Below are positions 21,531 to 32,727 of a DNA stretch of 64,000 nucleotides, in pieces; within the stretch, counting starts at the first letter, position 1; every line of letters starts with the position of its first letter. The DNA is from Dipteris shenzhenensis (Eukaryota > Polypodiophyta > Polypodiopsida > Gleicheniales). The translations under genes and the position numbers were made by a program. The stretch lies in the NCBI GenBank assembly GCA_047967505.1, contig CM106538.1. One strand, 5' to 3'. The notes under the pieces were generated by a model. The model was not told the origin of the DNA and searched no databases. It saw nothing but the letters and a program-made list of their open reading frames with translations.

Positions 21531-23087
21531 ATGGGATCACGTCGCACATCCAACGAGTATGGACAGCCTCACAGGAGGAGAGCTCACGAGCTATATGCTC
21601 CAGAGGACTTTGATTCCTCTCAGGCGACTACCCCGAGGACTACCCCTGGACTCCTCTCAAACCTAGCACTATGACTACCCCTGGTCCGAATCCTCTCGGA
21701 TGTAGCACTGCGACTACCCATCGGGAAACTCCTTTGCTAGCCATGCATGGCTTTGTCAGGAGTCCCGACAAGTTTGTAGCATAGATGAGCGATGAGGAGG
21801 CAGCGAGATTCTTCTCTCTACTATCTTAGAGAACCTCAGCAATTCCCTCCCCTACACCGACGGCTGGACGTACTGCCCAGCCATCCCCTCATGTCCCTTC
21901 GACCAAGGGGTCATCACCTACGCATGCCTCTCGTAAGGGAAGGAAGAGTAGGAAGGGCAGCTTATGTTGTGCTGACTCGAGAGATGTAGACGAGTCAGCA
22001 CACTCACATCCCTACAAGTCTCCACTTGGTTTGGAGACACAATATCAGTCAGGTCCCTTGCCCTCTCCTACTCCCACTGCTACTCGCTCCGGAAGCGCTC
22101 GCATAGCTTCCACTCCTTTAGACTCTACTACCATCAGTCCTTCTTACTCATTAGAGGATCTCTCCTATCAAATCACACCTACCAGAGAGATAGTAGAAGA
22201 TAGAAAGGGCAAAGCAGTGATGGCCACCATGAGGCGGTCGATGAGCCATCACTTCAAGAGCGGCATTGCTATCGATTGGCGGTATCAAGATGACCAAAAG
22301 AAGCCGGCGGTCATTGAGAATTAAAACAAAAATACCCTAACCGGCCAAATTGGGAGTTTAATGAGAATTATATGCGAGAGCGCATGGGTTTGGTCTTGAA
22401 GCACCGTAGATCAACCTTGCGTACTTGCATCACGAAGGGGATGGCTAAACCCAGCTGGGTAGATAAAGCTGATTGGAAGTTCTTCAAGAAGCAGAATAGG
22501 GACCATCCCAAAATGTTCAAGGGTCAGAGGAGGGTTGCGAAGAGACGGCTGGACATCGTAGATACTTCGGACTTTGGTGCAAGTGGATGGTTGGCGTTTG
22601 AGGCAACCATGGTAAGTTTACTTCTTCTCATTTAATGTATTGTTCTATTTGTTTTACTACATATTACATGCACTTTAGTTAACTCTAACTCTCATAAATT
22701 GGATCCACAGCAAGCTGCGATGGGTCGTCTTCCTACAGATTCAGAGACGTGATGCGCATTTCACATAGGAACAAAGCCGTGGTTTATTGAGCAAGAGGTA
22801 ATGGGAGCGATGGTTGATTGGGCTGAGGTGGCTGCTCGCACGGTATAAGTCTACTCCTACTTGTAATCTCACTTTTTAAATTGTTTTATTCTTTAAGTTC
22901 CAATCTAATTTTCAATTTATATGGTTCACTCTTAGGGGGTCAAAGCTCAAGCATCCCATCATTGGAGGCGAGCGATCACCAGGTCCAAGGATCAGATGCA
23001 CGTGACGAGGATCAGGAAGAAGGCACAGCTCACGAGGACCAAGGATCAGGCCAACAAGACGAGGACGAGGACGATTCGGATGAGTAG
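21531..23087 (+). pseudogene. Ptta/En/Spm-like gene, right arm (fullest copy)
   Basis: The start ATG at 21,531 gives MGSRRTSNEYGQPHRRRAHE. It is followed by a frame-broken threonine/proline-rich region with AMHGFVRSPD-type sequence near 21,740, then QYQSGPLPS (about 22,037) and MATMRRSMSHHFKSGIAID to 22,290. After a frame change near 22,320, KQKYPNRPNWEF leads into the core (RMGLVLKHRRSTLRTC, DWKFFKKQNRDHPKMFKGQ), ending at a GTAAGT donor near 22,612. An exon at about 22,711-22,840 encodes QAAMGRLPTDSET, a TGA, then GTKPWFIEQEVMGAMVDW. The final exon (about 22,937-23,087) is acidic (DARDEDQEEGTAHEDQ, QQDEDEDDSDE). This gives the family exon order: low-complexity N-terminus, W-F core, short exon, acidic tail. 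Confidence 0.75.
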
Positions 23088-23618
23088 TAGTAGTAGTTTG
23101 CATTTTCTTTGCCATGTATGTCATTTTGTATATCTGCTCATTTGAGCAATTTTGTATCACCCTTTCGAAAGAATAATTTTGTAACAAGCAATGTTGTATA
23201 TGTTCGACATGTATATGCTTTTGTTGCTCGATCATTTCATTTGAGCGATTTTGTATCACCCTTTTTGCAAGGGAAATTTTGTTACAAAAGGATTTTTTTT
23301 ATAATTACAAAAAAAAAAAGGATTAGTGGGGCTAAACAGGGCCATAGCAAGCCCTGTTTAGCCCACTAATCCTTTTTTTTCAGTTCTATTAATCATTGCT
23401 ATATAGCCACATCTACTAGTATCGCTATATAGCGACAATTATCAGTGTTGCTATATAGTGATGTTTATCATCATCGCTATATAGTGACGCTCTATAGCGA
23501 CAGTTCTTTTACGATGCTTTTAACGACTTTAATAACGACATTTGTGTCCGTGAAAAAAAAAATTTTAATGTAAAAAGCATCAATATTTTCATCGGAAAAG
23601 GGCCTATGTCTTGTAGTA

Positions 23619-23999
23619 TTACAAGAAGATGTTAGAAATGCTATATTCAAGATCTGTGGTATTGTGAGGTATGCTTACTATCAAATCGCATTGATTGCAT
23701 TTTCTTCAACTTAAGCTGATTAATCTGTAGACTAATTATGAAAATATCTTACATGGACATGTAAAATAGGTGGATATCTCAAAAAGAGATCTCCATATCG
23801 AGCATCGAGAAGACTAGTGTGGAATCTATCAAAGTAGTATGCTTGCTTGAGAAGCACTTTCCCTCGAGCATTATGACAACTCAAGTCCACTTGCTTGTGC
23901 ACATAGTTCATGAGGTGGCTATTGCAGGTACCGTTCATAGTCGATGGATGTTTTTTCTTGAGCAATTTATGAAAACTTTGAAGGGATTTGTAAGACAAA
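23619..23999 (+). pseudogene. TNP2 gene, part 1 (DUF4218), 5' of the CACAACAA insertion
   Basis: An exon fragment (EDVRNAIFKICGIVR) ends at GTATGC at about 23,669. The next exon, about 23,750-23,999, contains MESIKVVCLLEKHFPSS, TTQVHLLVHIVHEVAIAGTV and RWMFFLEQFMKTLKGFVRQ. This is the DUF4218 signature of plant tnp2 transposases (LE..FP...F....HL..H...E....G.V..RWM...E..M..LK). Right after FVRQ the coding sequence is cut by the element at 24,000. It resumes at 30,882 with RARPEASMAEGW in frame once one AAA duplication is removed. The N-terminal two thirds are missing because the inverted-arm element ends exactly where this fragment begins. Confidence 0.85.
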
Positions 24000-24009
24000 C
24001 ACAACAAGA

Positions 24010-24290
24010 CAAAGCACCCATAGATGCGCACACAGACGCGTTTACTGAACTAAATAAAAAACTTACGAGTGCATCTATTTGTGCGTATATTTTTGCATCT
24101 GGAGACCCGTGTCTAATAGCACGTCTATATAGCACACACACGCGTGTATAGATGCACATTTAGACACTTAAATAGATGCTCTTATAAACGTGTTTATAAA
24201 GGCAAAAATAGACACTTGCCGAACAAACAGATGCATATATAGACGCGTTTATAGATGCACTGATAGACGCGCTTTATAATATATTTTTTT
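24010..24290. repeat. TAGACGCG subterminal repeats, left end
   Basis: At least twelve forms of (A/T)TAGA(C/T)GCG, AGACGCGTTTA and ATAGATGCAC in both orientations lie just inside the left terminus. The same repeats fill 30,510-30,870 at the right end and recur between the two genes at 26,110-26,280 and 26,620-26,810. No other function for this DNA is visible. Confidence 0.8.
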
Positions 24291-24587
24291 AAATTTACAA
24301 AATGCTTGTTGTGTATGCTATATAGTTACAAGAATCCCATTTCCACATTGTGTAATTCAATTCTTACAGCCAACCGCATTTTAATTACAATTCCAAATAA
24401 AACATTACAACTTTAAAACGTAATAAAATTGAAAGCTTAAAAAGTGCTTGTATGTACATATAGCACGAAGCTAAGCCACGTCATGTGGCTTCAAGTACAA
24501 AAAATAAGAGGAGTGTATATACAAGAGGCACGAAGCCAAGCCAGTGGCTTTAAGTACAAAAAAGAGTAGCTAGCACTACTTCTACGA

Positions 24588-26051
24588 CTAATCCTCGCTG
24601 CCTTTCATGCTCCCTTCTGTGCTCCCTTCTGCGCTCCCTTCTGCGCCTCCTTCCTCTTCTTCTTCCTCGTCGTCTTGTGCACGGGCCTGTAAACAAGGGA
24701 CAACATATAACAATGTATGAAAAATCAAATCTTTACTTATAATATTGGCATTATTTAATTACTTTCAAATACCTCAGGGGCCGCTCCACTAGCCCGGATA
24801 TACTGCTCCTCAGTAATCAACCTGTCATCATAGAAGTGCCTCCATGTATCTCCTCTGTGATGGTGGCAGTGGTAGGCTATCTCGATAGGAGTAGGGTATC
24901 TGCCCACGATCTCAAGCTGCAAGACAACACAATTTGCGGAGGGATTAGTACAAAGAAACAACCTCCTAATAAACTACATAAGCAATATAATTTGAGATCG
25001 ATACTTACAAATTGGGCCTCCCATGATTGAACACCCCTTGCTCCAAAATGCGCGCTTCCATATCGCTCCATTTGGATCCTTCGTGCCTCCACGTGCTGTA
25101 GACTGGGGTCCTCCCTCGCTGACTTCATTGCTTTCTTCCACTCACACTTGTGAGCGTTGTGGGGCGGGCCCCTTGGTGGTTGACCTCCCTCGAGCCTGGC
25201 AAGCTCCGCTAGTGCCTGCCTCTTAAGCGAAGATCTTTTATTGCCAAGTATCGTAACAATCTTTGACTTGGCCCATTTATCTGTGAACTGGCGATTGGGG
25301 GGGTTAGGATACCTAGAGCGAACAGTAGCGAGGGTCTCATCAGCCAGCCTCTTTGGCTGATCTTTGAAGTGGATAAAGCAATCTCTATAATTATTAGCAA
25401 TTACAGAGTGCATGAAGGCCATGATGTCCTTCCCATGCGCATCCATCAAGATGTCTCCTGTCTGAGTGATGTCATAGGATATGGTACCATCACCCGGAGG
25501 CACGTCTAAATCATCTGAATCATCATCGTCCCCACCGCCACCCCTCCCAAAGCACTGTGCCATGCATCCCCCACCACTCTCCCTGGTACTATGCTTGCTA
25601 CCGTGTTGTGTCGAGCTCGTACACTGGCCACTCGTAGCTGGAACTGCACGAGACTACGCTGACCACTTATAGCTAGAGAACCGAGTCTTGACTGCATAGG
25701 AGTACGTCGACGGCTCTGCGAGACAGAAGGACCTCCTGACAGCATGGGGGAAGGGGCATAAGATGGCATGGCAGAAGGGGCATAAGATGGCATGGGGGAA
25801 GGGGCATAAGACGGCATGGGAGATGGGCCTCGGCTGTGTAGCTGGCTGGGCTGTGCTGACTCCGCTGGGGTGATCTCAGCTGGTGTGGGGTGGTATGGAG
25901 TCTGTAGTGCTAACTCTTGGGGGGTGTTTAGAGTACCCGTCATATACCTGCATAACTCCGCAGGACTAGGAGGGTATCCTAAAAGGTTATATAAGTCCCT
26001 AAAAATAGACTCCCGGGGATCAGGTGAGCTGGAAGCGCTTCCTGGCCACAT
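24588..26051 (-). pseudogene. Ptta/En/Spm-like protein of the CACAACAA element
   Basis: ATG at 26,049-26,051 (MWPGSASSSPDPRESIFRDL) follows a pyrimidine tract and CAG, so a 5' exon is likely. The first section is proline/serine-rich with three repeats of SPMPSYAP. A frame change at about 25,560 leads to the core: ILMDAHGKDIMAFMHSVI, SRYPNPPNRQFTDKWAKSKI, GNKRSSLKRQALAELARLEG, then WKKAMKSAREDPSLQHVEAR and YGSAHFGARGVQSWEAQ, the Ptta pattern W..A......P......G..HFG..G. A GTAAGT donor ends this exon (near 25,010). The next exon reads LEIVGRYPTPIEIAYHCHHH and TWRHFYDDRL. The last is acidic (AQDDEEEEEEGG) with repeated EGS triplets and TAG at 24,588-24,590. It is the best preserved of this subfamily, with one evident frameshift. 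Confidence 0.75.
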
Positions 26052-26861
26052 GATGAACTGGAAAAAAGAAAAAAAATATATTACTGATGAGTTGAGAAGA
26101 AAGGGGAAGGGAAGAGGGGATTACTGTCAGAGCGCGTCTATTTTTGCGTATAATAGCGCATCTATAGACGCGGCTGTCTGTGTTTGCAAACAGGCTAGAC
26201 GCACTTGTAAATGCGGTTTTAGACGTGCTCTGAGGTGCGCCTATAGACACGCTCCGACAGACGGACTTTTCTAAAAAGTAGAAAAGGACATGCGCCCGAC
26301 ATACCAACGTAACACTGATACCCAAATCATGCGTTTTTTAGATACGAGAAAATACAAATCCAAAGAGAGTAAACTTCCAAAAAAGATCAACTGCAAAAAG
26401 ACTTACCTTGGATAGAGGTATGGAAGGTTCTTCTCCTTTTTCAAAGTTGCTTCTCCTCCTTGTTCGCCCTCCTCTCCTTTAAGCTTGGAAGTAAGTGTGG
26501 GTGCCTTCCTCTTAAGCATCAAAACTATGGATCTGCTAATAACGAAGCAAGCAAGCCACGTGCAGTATAAGTAATGTGAAGAAAAGCGAAGCGAGCACGC
26601 CAAAAGCAGGTTTAAAAGCCGTGTCTATAATCGCATCTAATAGCACATCTATGGGCGCATCTAAATACACAGGGTAGACGCAGTTTTAGATGCGCTTTTA
26701 GATGCGCACCACATAACAAATAGATGCGGTTTTAGATGCGCTTTTAGATGCAAACCACAGAACAAACAGACGTGCTTTTAGATGCACCTATAGACATGCC
26801 ACAGAGTTTAAAATTAAATTTTTGAAGAAGAGCAAATTTTTTTGGGTTGTTTGTTTGTAGG

Positions 26862-29800
26862 ATGTCTTCATCTTCAACAAGTAGCTCCAGTGAGGATGAA
26901 TCCCTCCGTATCCACCATTGCGAAATGTGGTTGGAGCAAAAAATCAAATGTATGTGTGATTGATGTCGAGGAAACCTGTATCGTGCACGCAGGATTACAC
27001 TCAATCACATCTCAAAGTATGGAGAATGGGATGTGATCGTAAACATGGTAAGGGTTTGTAAGTTAAGGTTGATTGAGATACCTATGGGTGTTCATATGTT
27101 TGAGTTATGATCCCGTTTTAATTTGATATAGGATGCAATGCCACACCTGCATATGTTGCCCTATGCTCGCCGTGAGGAGGCGAAGCATCGGCGATATGAG
27201 GTGGGATCTTCAGGAGGGACTGTTAGGATGCATGGAGTGATGGTGATAGTAGCCCTCCACCATTACCTCATGAAGCCATGGAGGAGGAGGTGTTTGATGA
27301 TATGGTGTGGGATTTATATGTCCATCAAGGGAGGGATGATAGCATGGAGCAGGATGATCTTTTTACTGCAGCATCGACTCCACTGTTTGAGGGGTGCACA
27401 TTCTCTATTCTACGTGCCTCCCTTCCTTGAGTTACTAAACTTGCAAACCATCTATGGATGGAGCAATGCAAGTTTGAATGCATCACTCAAGTAAGCTTTA
27501 AAGTCTATTTTGCAAACATGGTGAATTATGCTAGTGGGTCAATTACTCGAATGCTTTTCCTCATTTATGGTCTTCACGTGTAGGCTATTGTGTAAAATGC
27601 TTCCAAGGGAGAATAAATTACCGACCTCAAGAGATATGTGAGCAGGCCTTCCTCGTCACGAGACTTCAACTAGAAAGAAGTCTTGATGTGGACGATGCAT
27701 GACTTCCCAGGCTATGGCGAGTGTTCAGGTAAGCATTGCACTTCTAATTATGAATAGGCAAAGGATGTGGCACCCTAAACCCACCAACTCTTAATTGCAT
27801 CTATTGTTCAGGTCTCACTACATCGGGTTACCATGCATGTCCTATTTGTGGTCCTTCGCTAGTTGCCTCATGGGTAGACGCATTGAATAAGGTCATCTAT
27901 GAGAATCACCATCGATTTCTCCCACCTGATCATCCTAGATATGTTGCCCCTTGGAATGAAGTCCTCCCACAATCACTCACCGTAGGAGATTGGATGAGAA
28001 TTTGGGACGGTTCCATGACTCCTCCACCACTTGGCATGAGCCGGTAAGGGTTTGTAACTATTGTGTGCTATATTGGCTGGAAATAAAGATTTCCCGCTAA
28101 CACCAACTTTTGTTTGAATACTCCATCTTTTATAGTTTACCATATTGGTCCCACCTCAAGATCAATCACCTGCTTGATCCCATGCATATCTTCAAGAATG
28201 TGGCATCTACCATTTGGGAGCATTTGAATGGGACACAAGATTCTATAGGCATAAGGGAGAAACTATGTACCACAGGGAGGATGCGTGAAGCTTGGCCACA
28301 AGAGAGACCAAATGGGCGTGTTTTTTTACCTCGTGCACCGTGGATGTTATCAAAGCTAGAGATGGCGACAGTGAAGCGCGCTATTACTACAATTCGTACT
28401 CCCACTGGATGCATGAGGTGTTTGAAGGGAGCCTTTACAAAGAGCAAGAAAAGAGGTGTAGAGCAATTATATGGCTTGAAATCTCATGATTGGCACAAGA
28501 TGCTCCAAGTAAGTATTTTATGTGCATAATATCTTTTTCCTTTCAAATTTGTGAGTGAATAATTATAAGCAACTAATCAACCACCTCCTCGTGGGTTTAG
28601 TTCATACTACCTACTAGCATTTCACGTAGTGCATCGAAGGACGTGAAAGATTGTATTTACAAGATGGGCGAGCTTGTGAGGTACTTTACATGATACAAAA
28701 TATGATGCGTATCAATGCTCCATGCAAGTTTGAATGCATATTGCTAATATGCTATACTTTTTCATTTCTAGGTATGTGAGCTCAAAGGAAATAGATCCCA
28801 CCATGCTTGAGAATGCTCGAGTTATGTTAGTGGAGGTGGTTTGTTTAGTGGAGGAGACATTTCCACGTTCTATTCTCACAAGCCAACTACATCTTATAGT
28901 GCATTTGGTGGATGAGATTGCTATATGTGGTACTACACATGCATGATGGTTGTTCTTCCTCGAGCACTTCATGAAGACCTTGAAGGGCTTTGTGAGACAA
29001 AATGCAAGACCCGAAGGTAGCATGGCCGAGGGTTGGTTGGTACAAGAGTCACTTGTATATATTTCTGAGTTTCTTGTTGATGTGGATAGCTCTCTCCCAC
29101 GACTATGGAGAGATGATGGAGACCTAAGGATGACCTCTATTGTGCCTCAAGGGAAAGGATGCAACAAAGTAATAGACACGGAGTTGCATAATAGTATCAA
29201 CCTCTTTTGCGTGCTTAATAGTGATGTGATGAAAAGATGGGTGACAAGATACGAGGATGCAAAGGCCAGAAGACAAAAAGAAAGGGCCCTCTTTCGTACA
29301 CACCACGGATCTTGTGTGCCATACCCTCAGTGTCTAAGAGCACTTCTAAAGGATATTCATGTGGATTGGCTACTTGATGAAATGGAGAAAGCTAAGAAAG
29401 ATGAGGGGATGCATATCACAATGGAAGAATGGGAGTATGCTAGGGGATGCATGAGCAAGGTCGGTATATAGAATGTTATGCATAAGTTAGGAGCTTTCAA
29501 TAATTTAGATTGCTTATTTAATTGATTTTTTCTTGGTGTCGTGCACTATGTTCAATGCTATATGGTGTGAGGGCAAGCATTTTCGAACACAACAGATTGA
29601 TGATAAGAGAAACACACAAGATTGCGGCATCATTGCTAGCTTTGAGGGAGCCAATGGAGCCATGGATGATTATTGTGGCATAATCCAAGATATTATTAAG
29701 CTTGACTTTCGATGCTTCTTTGTGTATGTTTTGGATGTAAAGTGGTTTAAGGACGTGGTGGAAAGAGGCCCTAATGCAACAATCAAACGCCATGCAAGTG

Positions 29801-30320
29801 GCTTTGTAACTATTGACTCCACAAAGTTTTGGCAAAGTAGGAAGGACACACTAGTACTACCGCAACAATGTGAACAGGTACTGTGCACACATATAAAAAT
29901 ACTCGCTTTTAAATATTTGATGCAAGAAAAATAACATGATTGTATTTGTGTTTGAATTAGGTTGTCTATCAACCAATGGTGGATAATAATAGATGGTGGC
30001 ATGTCATACCTATTATGCCATGTTCCAAAGTGATGTATAGTACATTTACTAATATGGAGCGTATGGAGGATGATCATGGCCATGGACGTGATGATGACCA
30101 TGATACGAGAGAGGAGGATGATCATGAGATAGGAGATACAGATATTGAGGCCATTACCTGTGAGGACGAGCCTACCATTGGTGATGCTGACTTCGATGAG
30201 CACATGAGTAGCACAAGTAGTAGTGGGTTGAATGTATTTGTAGATCTAAACACTTGTTTGGATTTTGAAGTAGATATTTTGGCAAGGGTTGATCTCATTG
30301 AGGATGAGATTGAACCGTAG
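26862..30320 (+). pseudogene. CACTA TNP2 transposase of the CACAACAA element
   Basis: This multi-exon gene is colinear with plant tnp2 transposases. Exon 1 (ATG 26,862) has a serine/acidic start, then IHHCEMWLEQKIKC and RARRITLNHISKYGEW, with TGA at 26,961. Later exons carry TPLFEGCTFSILRASL / LLNLQTIYGWSNASL (frameshift near 27,420), MLPRENKLPTSRDM, and GYHACPICGPSLVASW / YENHHRFLPPDHPRY. Then come LPYWSHLKINHLLDPMHIFK (the H.LD.MHI.KN block, about 28,136-28,200), LYGLKSHDWHKML and a DUF4218 block with TGA at 28,944, continuing to RPEGSMAEGWLVQESLVYI. DUF4216 lies at about 29,640-29,875 (DYCGIIQDIIKLDFRCF, YVLDVKWFKDV). An acidic tail ends at TAG 30,320. Introns use GT-AG. There are several stops and frameshifts, so it is inactive but nearly full length. 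Confidence 0.88.
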
Positions 30321-30509
30321 ACCATCATTGATATTGGCAAAACTATTTTACATATTGTCTCATTCTCCTCACCTCACTTAATTCTTGTATATGTGGGCTT
30401 GCAAAAAAGCATTGATGTTTTTGTTAAAATTATGTGCTTTGGTAATCATGGGCAATGTTTGGAAAGCAATGATGCACACCAAAATCTCACTTTATGTATT
30501 CTTTGGTTT

Positions 30510-30870
30510 GCGTCTATATATGCGTCTAAATATGCATTTGATTCCCAGTGTAAACGCACAAATAAACACACTAATACACGTGCAAATAGACGCGCTGATA
30601 AACGCCATGTTAGACGGGCCAATATTTTCTCAGTTTAGATGCGCAAATAGACATGTTAATACATGCACAAATAGACGCGCTGATAAACGCAATGTTAGAC
30701 GGGCCCATATTTTCTCAGTTTAAACGTGCAAATACACGCGCTATTCAGACGCGCAAATAGACGAGTTGTTAGATGCGCTTTTAGATGTGCCTGTAATTCC
30801 TCTACTCAAGCAACGCCTATAGACGTGCCTGCTATTTTGCGGGTCTACCAAGCGCGTCTATAGTTGCTTT
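30510..30870. repeat. TAGACGCG subterminal repeats, right end
   Basis: About fifteen units of (G/A)CGCAAATAGACGCG, AGATGCGCTTTTAGATG and similar, in both orientations. They include a duplicated block of about 90 bp (AATAGACGCGCTGATAAACG at about 30,585 and again near 30,671). They mirror 24,010-24,290. Confidence 0.8.
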
Positions 30871-30881
30871 GTGTTGTTGTG

Positions 30882-32327
30882 AAAGAGCAAGACCAGAAGC
30901 AAGCATGGCAGAGGGATGGCTTGTGCAAGAGTCATTAGTATATATCACGGAGTTTCTTGCATCCACGGATCCTGATATGCGGCAAGCTTGGCATAACAAG
31001 GATGATGATCGCATCGTTGGCGAGGTTCCCCAAGGAAAAGGGATTGAAAGAAAGATGAGCGAAGAGCAAATGGAGAAATTCAATAAGTTTTGTATCCTCA
31101 ATAGCCCTGAGATGCAAAAGTGGATTGAGAGATATGAAGTGGACAAAGCAGAAAGAATAAATGCAAAAAAGAGATTCACAGTAATGTACAGGCGATTGCA
31201 ACCATATCCATGGGATCTGGCTCTTCTCCCCACTCACATGTCACTTGATTGGCTACAACTGGCTCTACGTAAAGCCGAACGCGATGGAGAGACAATAAAC
31301 AAGCACGAGCGAGAGTTATCATCTGGATGTATGGTGCATGTAAGTTTCTTACCTTGACGTAATTAAGTATTTATTTGTGGCAATATACGCTATAAAATAG
31401 ATGCATCTTCATTGTTTTAATGATGCTCTTTTATAGTACAAAAAGTACAGTGCATTATGGTCATATGGATGACATTTTTGTGTGGAATGCATCGATTCAA
31501 AGAGACTCACGTATGATTGTGGAGTCATGGCTAACTTCAAACAAGATAGCCAAGCAAGTGCTTCAGATACCAATCTTCTCTCCTCATAGTTGGATTATTG
31601 TGGAACCATATGCGAAATCTATGAAGTTGATTTCAGACGATTTAGTATTTTCATTCTTGATGTAAAATGGTTTAGAACTATTTACAACAGTCCCCATGCA
31701 ACAGTGAGAAAAGATAGTAGCGGTTTCTTTGCAATAGACTCCACCAACATCGGACCGATGAAAGTGATACTTTTGTTCTTCCCAAGCACTATGAGCAGGT
31801 GCATACTAATGATTTAATTAATCAAAGCTTTCGTTTTTAAAGATCCATTGATGCATGTACTTGAGCATAATTTCATATATATAATTGACAACATCTGGCA
31901 CCCATCTTCAATATAGGTGGTTTTTCATCCGGATCGTTCTGATCCAAGATGGTGGTACATGATCCAAGTTGCACCATGAAGTAAGCAAATTTTTGAAGAT
32001 AGAGATGTGGATATGGAGATGCCACTACTAATGCCAGATCCAATTGATCCTGATGAATTTAGCCAAGAAGATGAAGATCACAATATGAGCCAAGAGGAAG
32101 ATGCCCATAATGACATCACACGGGAGGAAGATGGAGATCACGATATTGAGGAAGAAGACAACGATCATCAAGAATTACCACACTTTATTGAAGAAGATGA
32201 TCAAGTACTTTTAGGTGAACGTACGATGCTAGAGTACGATGACGATATAGGAGATCAACTCAGTATAGAGTTGGAGATAGACTTGTTTGGCACCTTAGAC
32301 TTGGCTCAAGATGAACAGTTGATGTAA
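30882..32327 (+). pseudogene. TNP2 gene, part 2 (DUF4218 end, DUF4216, acidic tail)
   Basis: Continuation of 23,619-23,999 after the CACAACAA insertion. The first exon gives ARPEASMAEGWLVQESLVYI, VPQGKGIERKMSEEQMEKFN, ILNSPEMQKWIERYE, PYPWDLALLPTHMSLDWLQ and SSGCMVH, ending at GTAAGT near 31,339. The DUF4216 exon (about 31,436-31,798) has the domain split by a frameshift near 31,590: DYCGTICEIYEVDFRRFSIF, ILDVKWFRTIYN and FFAIDSTNIGPMKV. The last exon, about 31,918-32,327, is an acidic tail rich in EED repeats, with EYDDDIGDQLSIELE, ending TAA. It closely resembles the remnant at 6640-8340, so both belong to the same transposon family. Confidence 0.85.
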
Positions 32328-32504
32328 ATGCTCTTCATTGATTTTTTTCATCTCAAACTTGGACATGAATATATGAGCTTCAAAGGCTTGATGTACATGC
32401 TCTCATATATTTATTCTCTATGAGATCAAACATGTATGAAAATTTTAAAAAAAATTATCATTGGAAAAAACTAACTTTTATGGCCTATATGAGTAAAAAA
32501 CCTC

Positions 32505-32727
32505 TCTGAAAAATGTCGCTATAAAATAGTATTTTTGTGTGGCTATATAGTGACACTTAAAAGTCGCTATATAGAGACCTTTGTAATAGTTGCTATATAG
32601 TGGCATTTACCTAAAGTTGCTATATAGCGATGCTTTACAGGATGCCCTTTTCATACCGATGATTAGCACCCCATGTGTGTTAAACGTCGGTATGTAAACA
32701 TCACAATAGGATCCGCGTGTAGTAGTG
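32505..32727. mobile_element. Right terminus of the CACTA composite with palindromes
   Basis: Four GCTATATAG(C/T)G-type palindromes (32,515-32,635) are followed by CGGTATG motifs and the end ATCCGCGTGTAGTAGTG. Read outward in, the terminus is CACTACTACACGCGGATCC, a diverged relative of the CACTACAAGACAcgGGCC ends in this window. The TNP2 gene stops about 180 bp before the palindromes. Confidence 0.7.

Larger units (their letters stand above)
15773..23618. mobile_element. Inverted-arm CACTA element
   Basis: The ends TACTACAAG(G/A)CATAGGCCC and the following TTTTCCGATGAAAATA and GCTTTTTACATTAA match each other in inverted orientation. The match continues well beyond a TIR: about 15,773-17,440 on the left is the diverged reverse complement of about 21,980-23,618 on the right. 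Each arm carries a Ptta gene, both transcribed away from the centre. Between the arms lie a TNP2 N-terminal fragment (17,500-18,431, minus) and a palindrome-rich satellite core (19,260-21,520). The flanks are TTT (left) and TTA (right), so an independent insertion is not proven. Confidence 0.7.
24000..30881. mobile_element. Complete CACAACAA-ended CACTA-superfamily element (6.9 kb)
   Basis: The ends CACAACAAGACAAAGCACCC (24,000) and, on the other strand from 30,881, CACAACAACACAAAGCAACT form an imperfect TIR of about 30 bp. They are flanked by AAA at 23,997-23,999 and 30,882-30,884. Removing the element and one AAA restores the frame of the interrupted TNP2 exon, so both boundaries are base-exact. 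It encodes a Ptta-type protein (minus, 24,588-26,051) and a TNP2 (plus, 26,862-30,320), arranged divergently from a shared interval that holds subterminal-type repeats. This is the typical two-gene layout of CACTA transposons, but with CACAA rather than CACTA termini. Confidence 0.88.
15773..32727. mobile_element. 17-kb CACTA composite inserted in the hAT gene
   Basis: The left boundary starts TACTACAAGG (15,773) and the right boundary ends GTAGTAGTG (32,727, complement CACTACTACACG). Both are flanked by TTT (15,770-15,772 and 32,728-32,730), a 3-bp duplication as expected for CACTA. The hAT frame reads MASIET on the right of the insertion and KKAGPGF on the left, so removal rejoins one protein. 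Inside are an inverted-arm element with a third CACTA end at 23,618 (15,773-23,618), a TNP2 gene fragment, and a complete CACAACAA element (24,000-30,881). Whether the two outer ends moved together as one transposon, or the left end was replaced by rearrangement, is not settled by the sequence. Confidence 0.7.

Noticed and set aside
32663-32727. Extension of the hAT frame beyond MASIET (LLHADPIV...)
   Set aside because: These codons lie in the CACTA terminus (CACTACTACACGCGGATCC), so they are not hAT protein.
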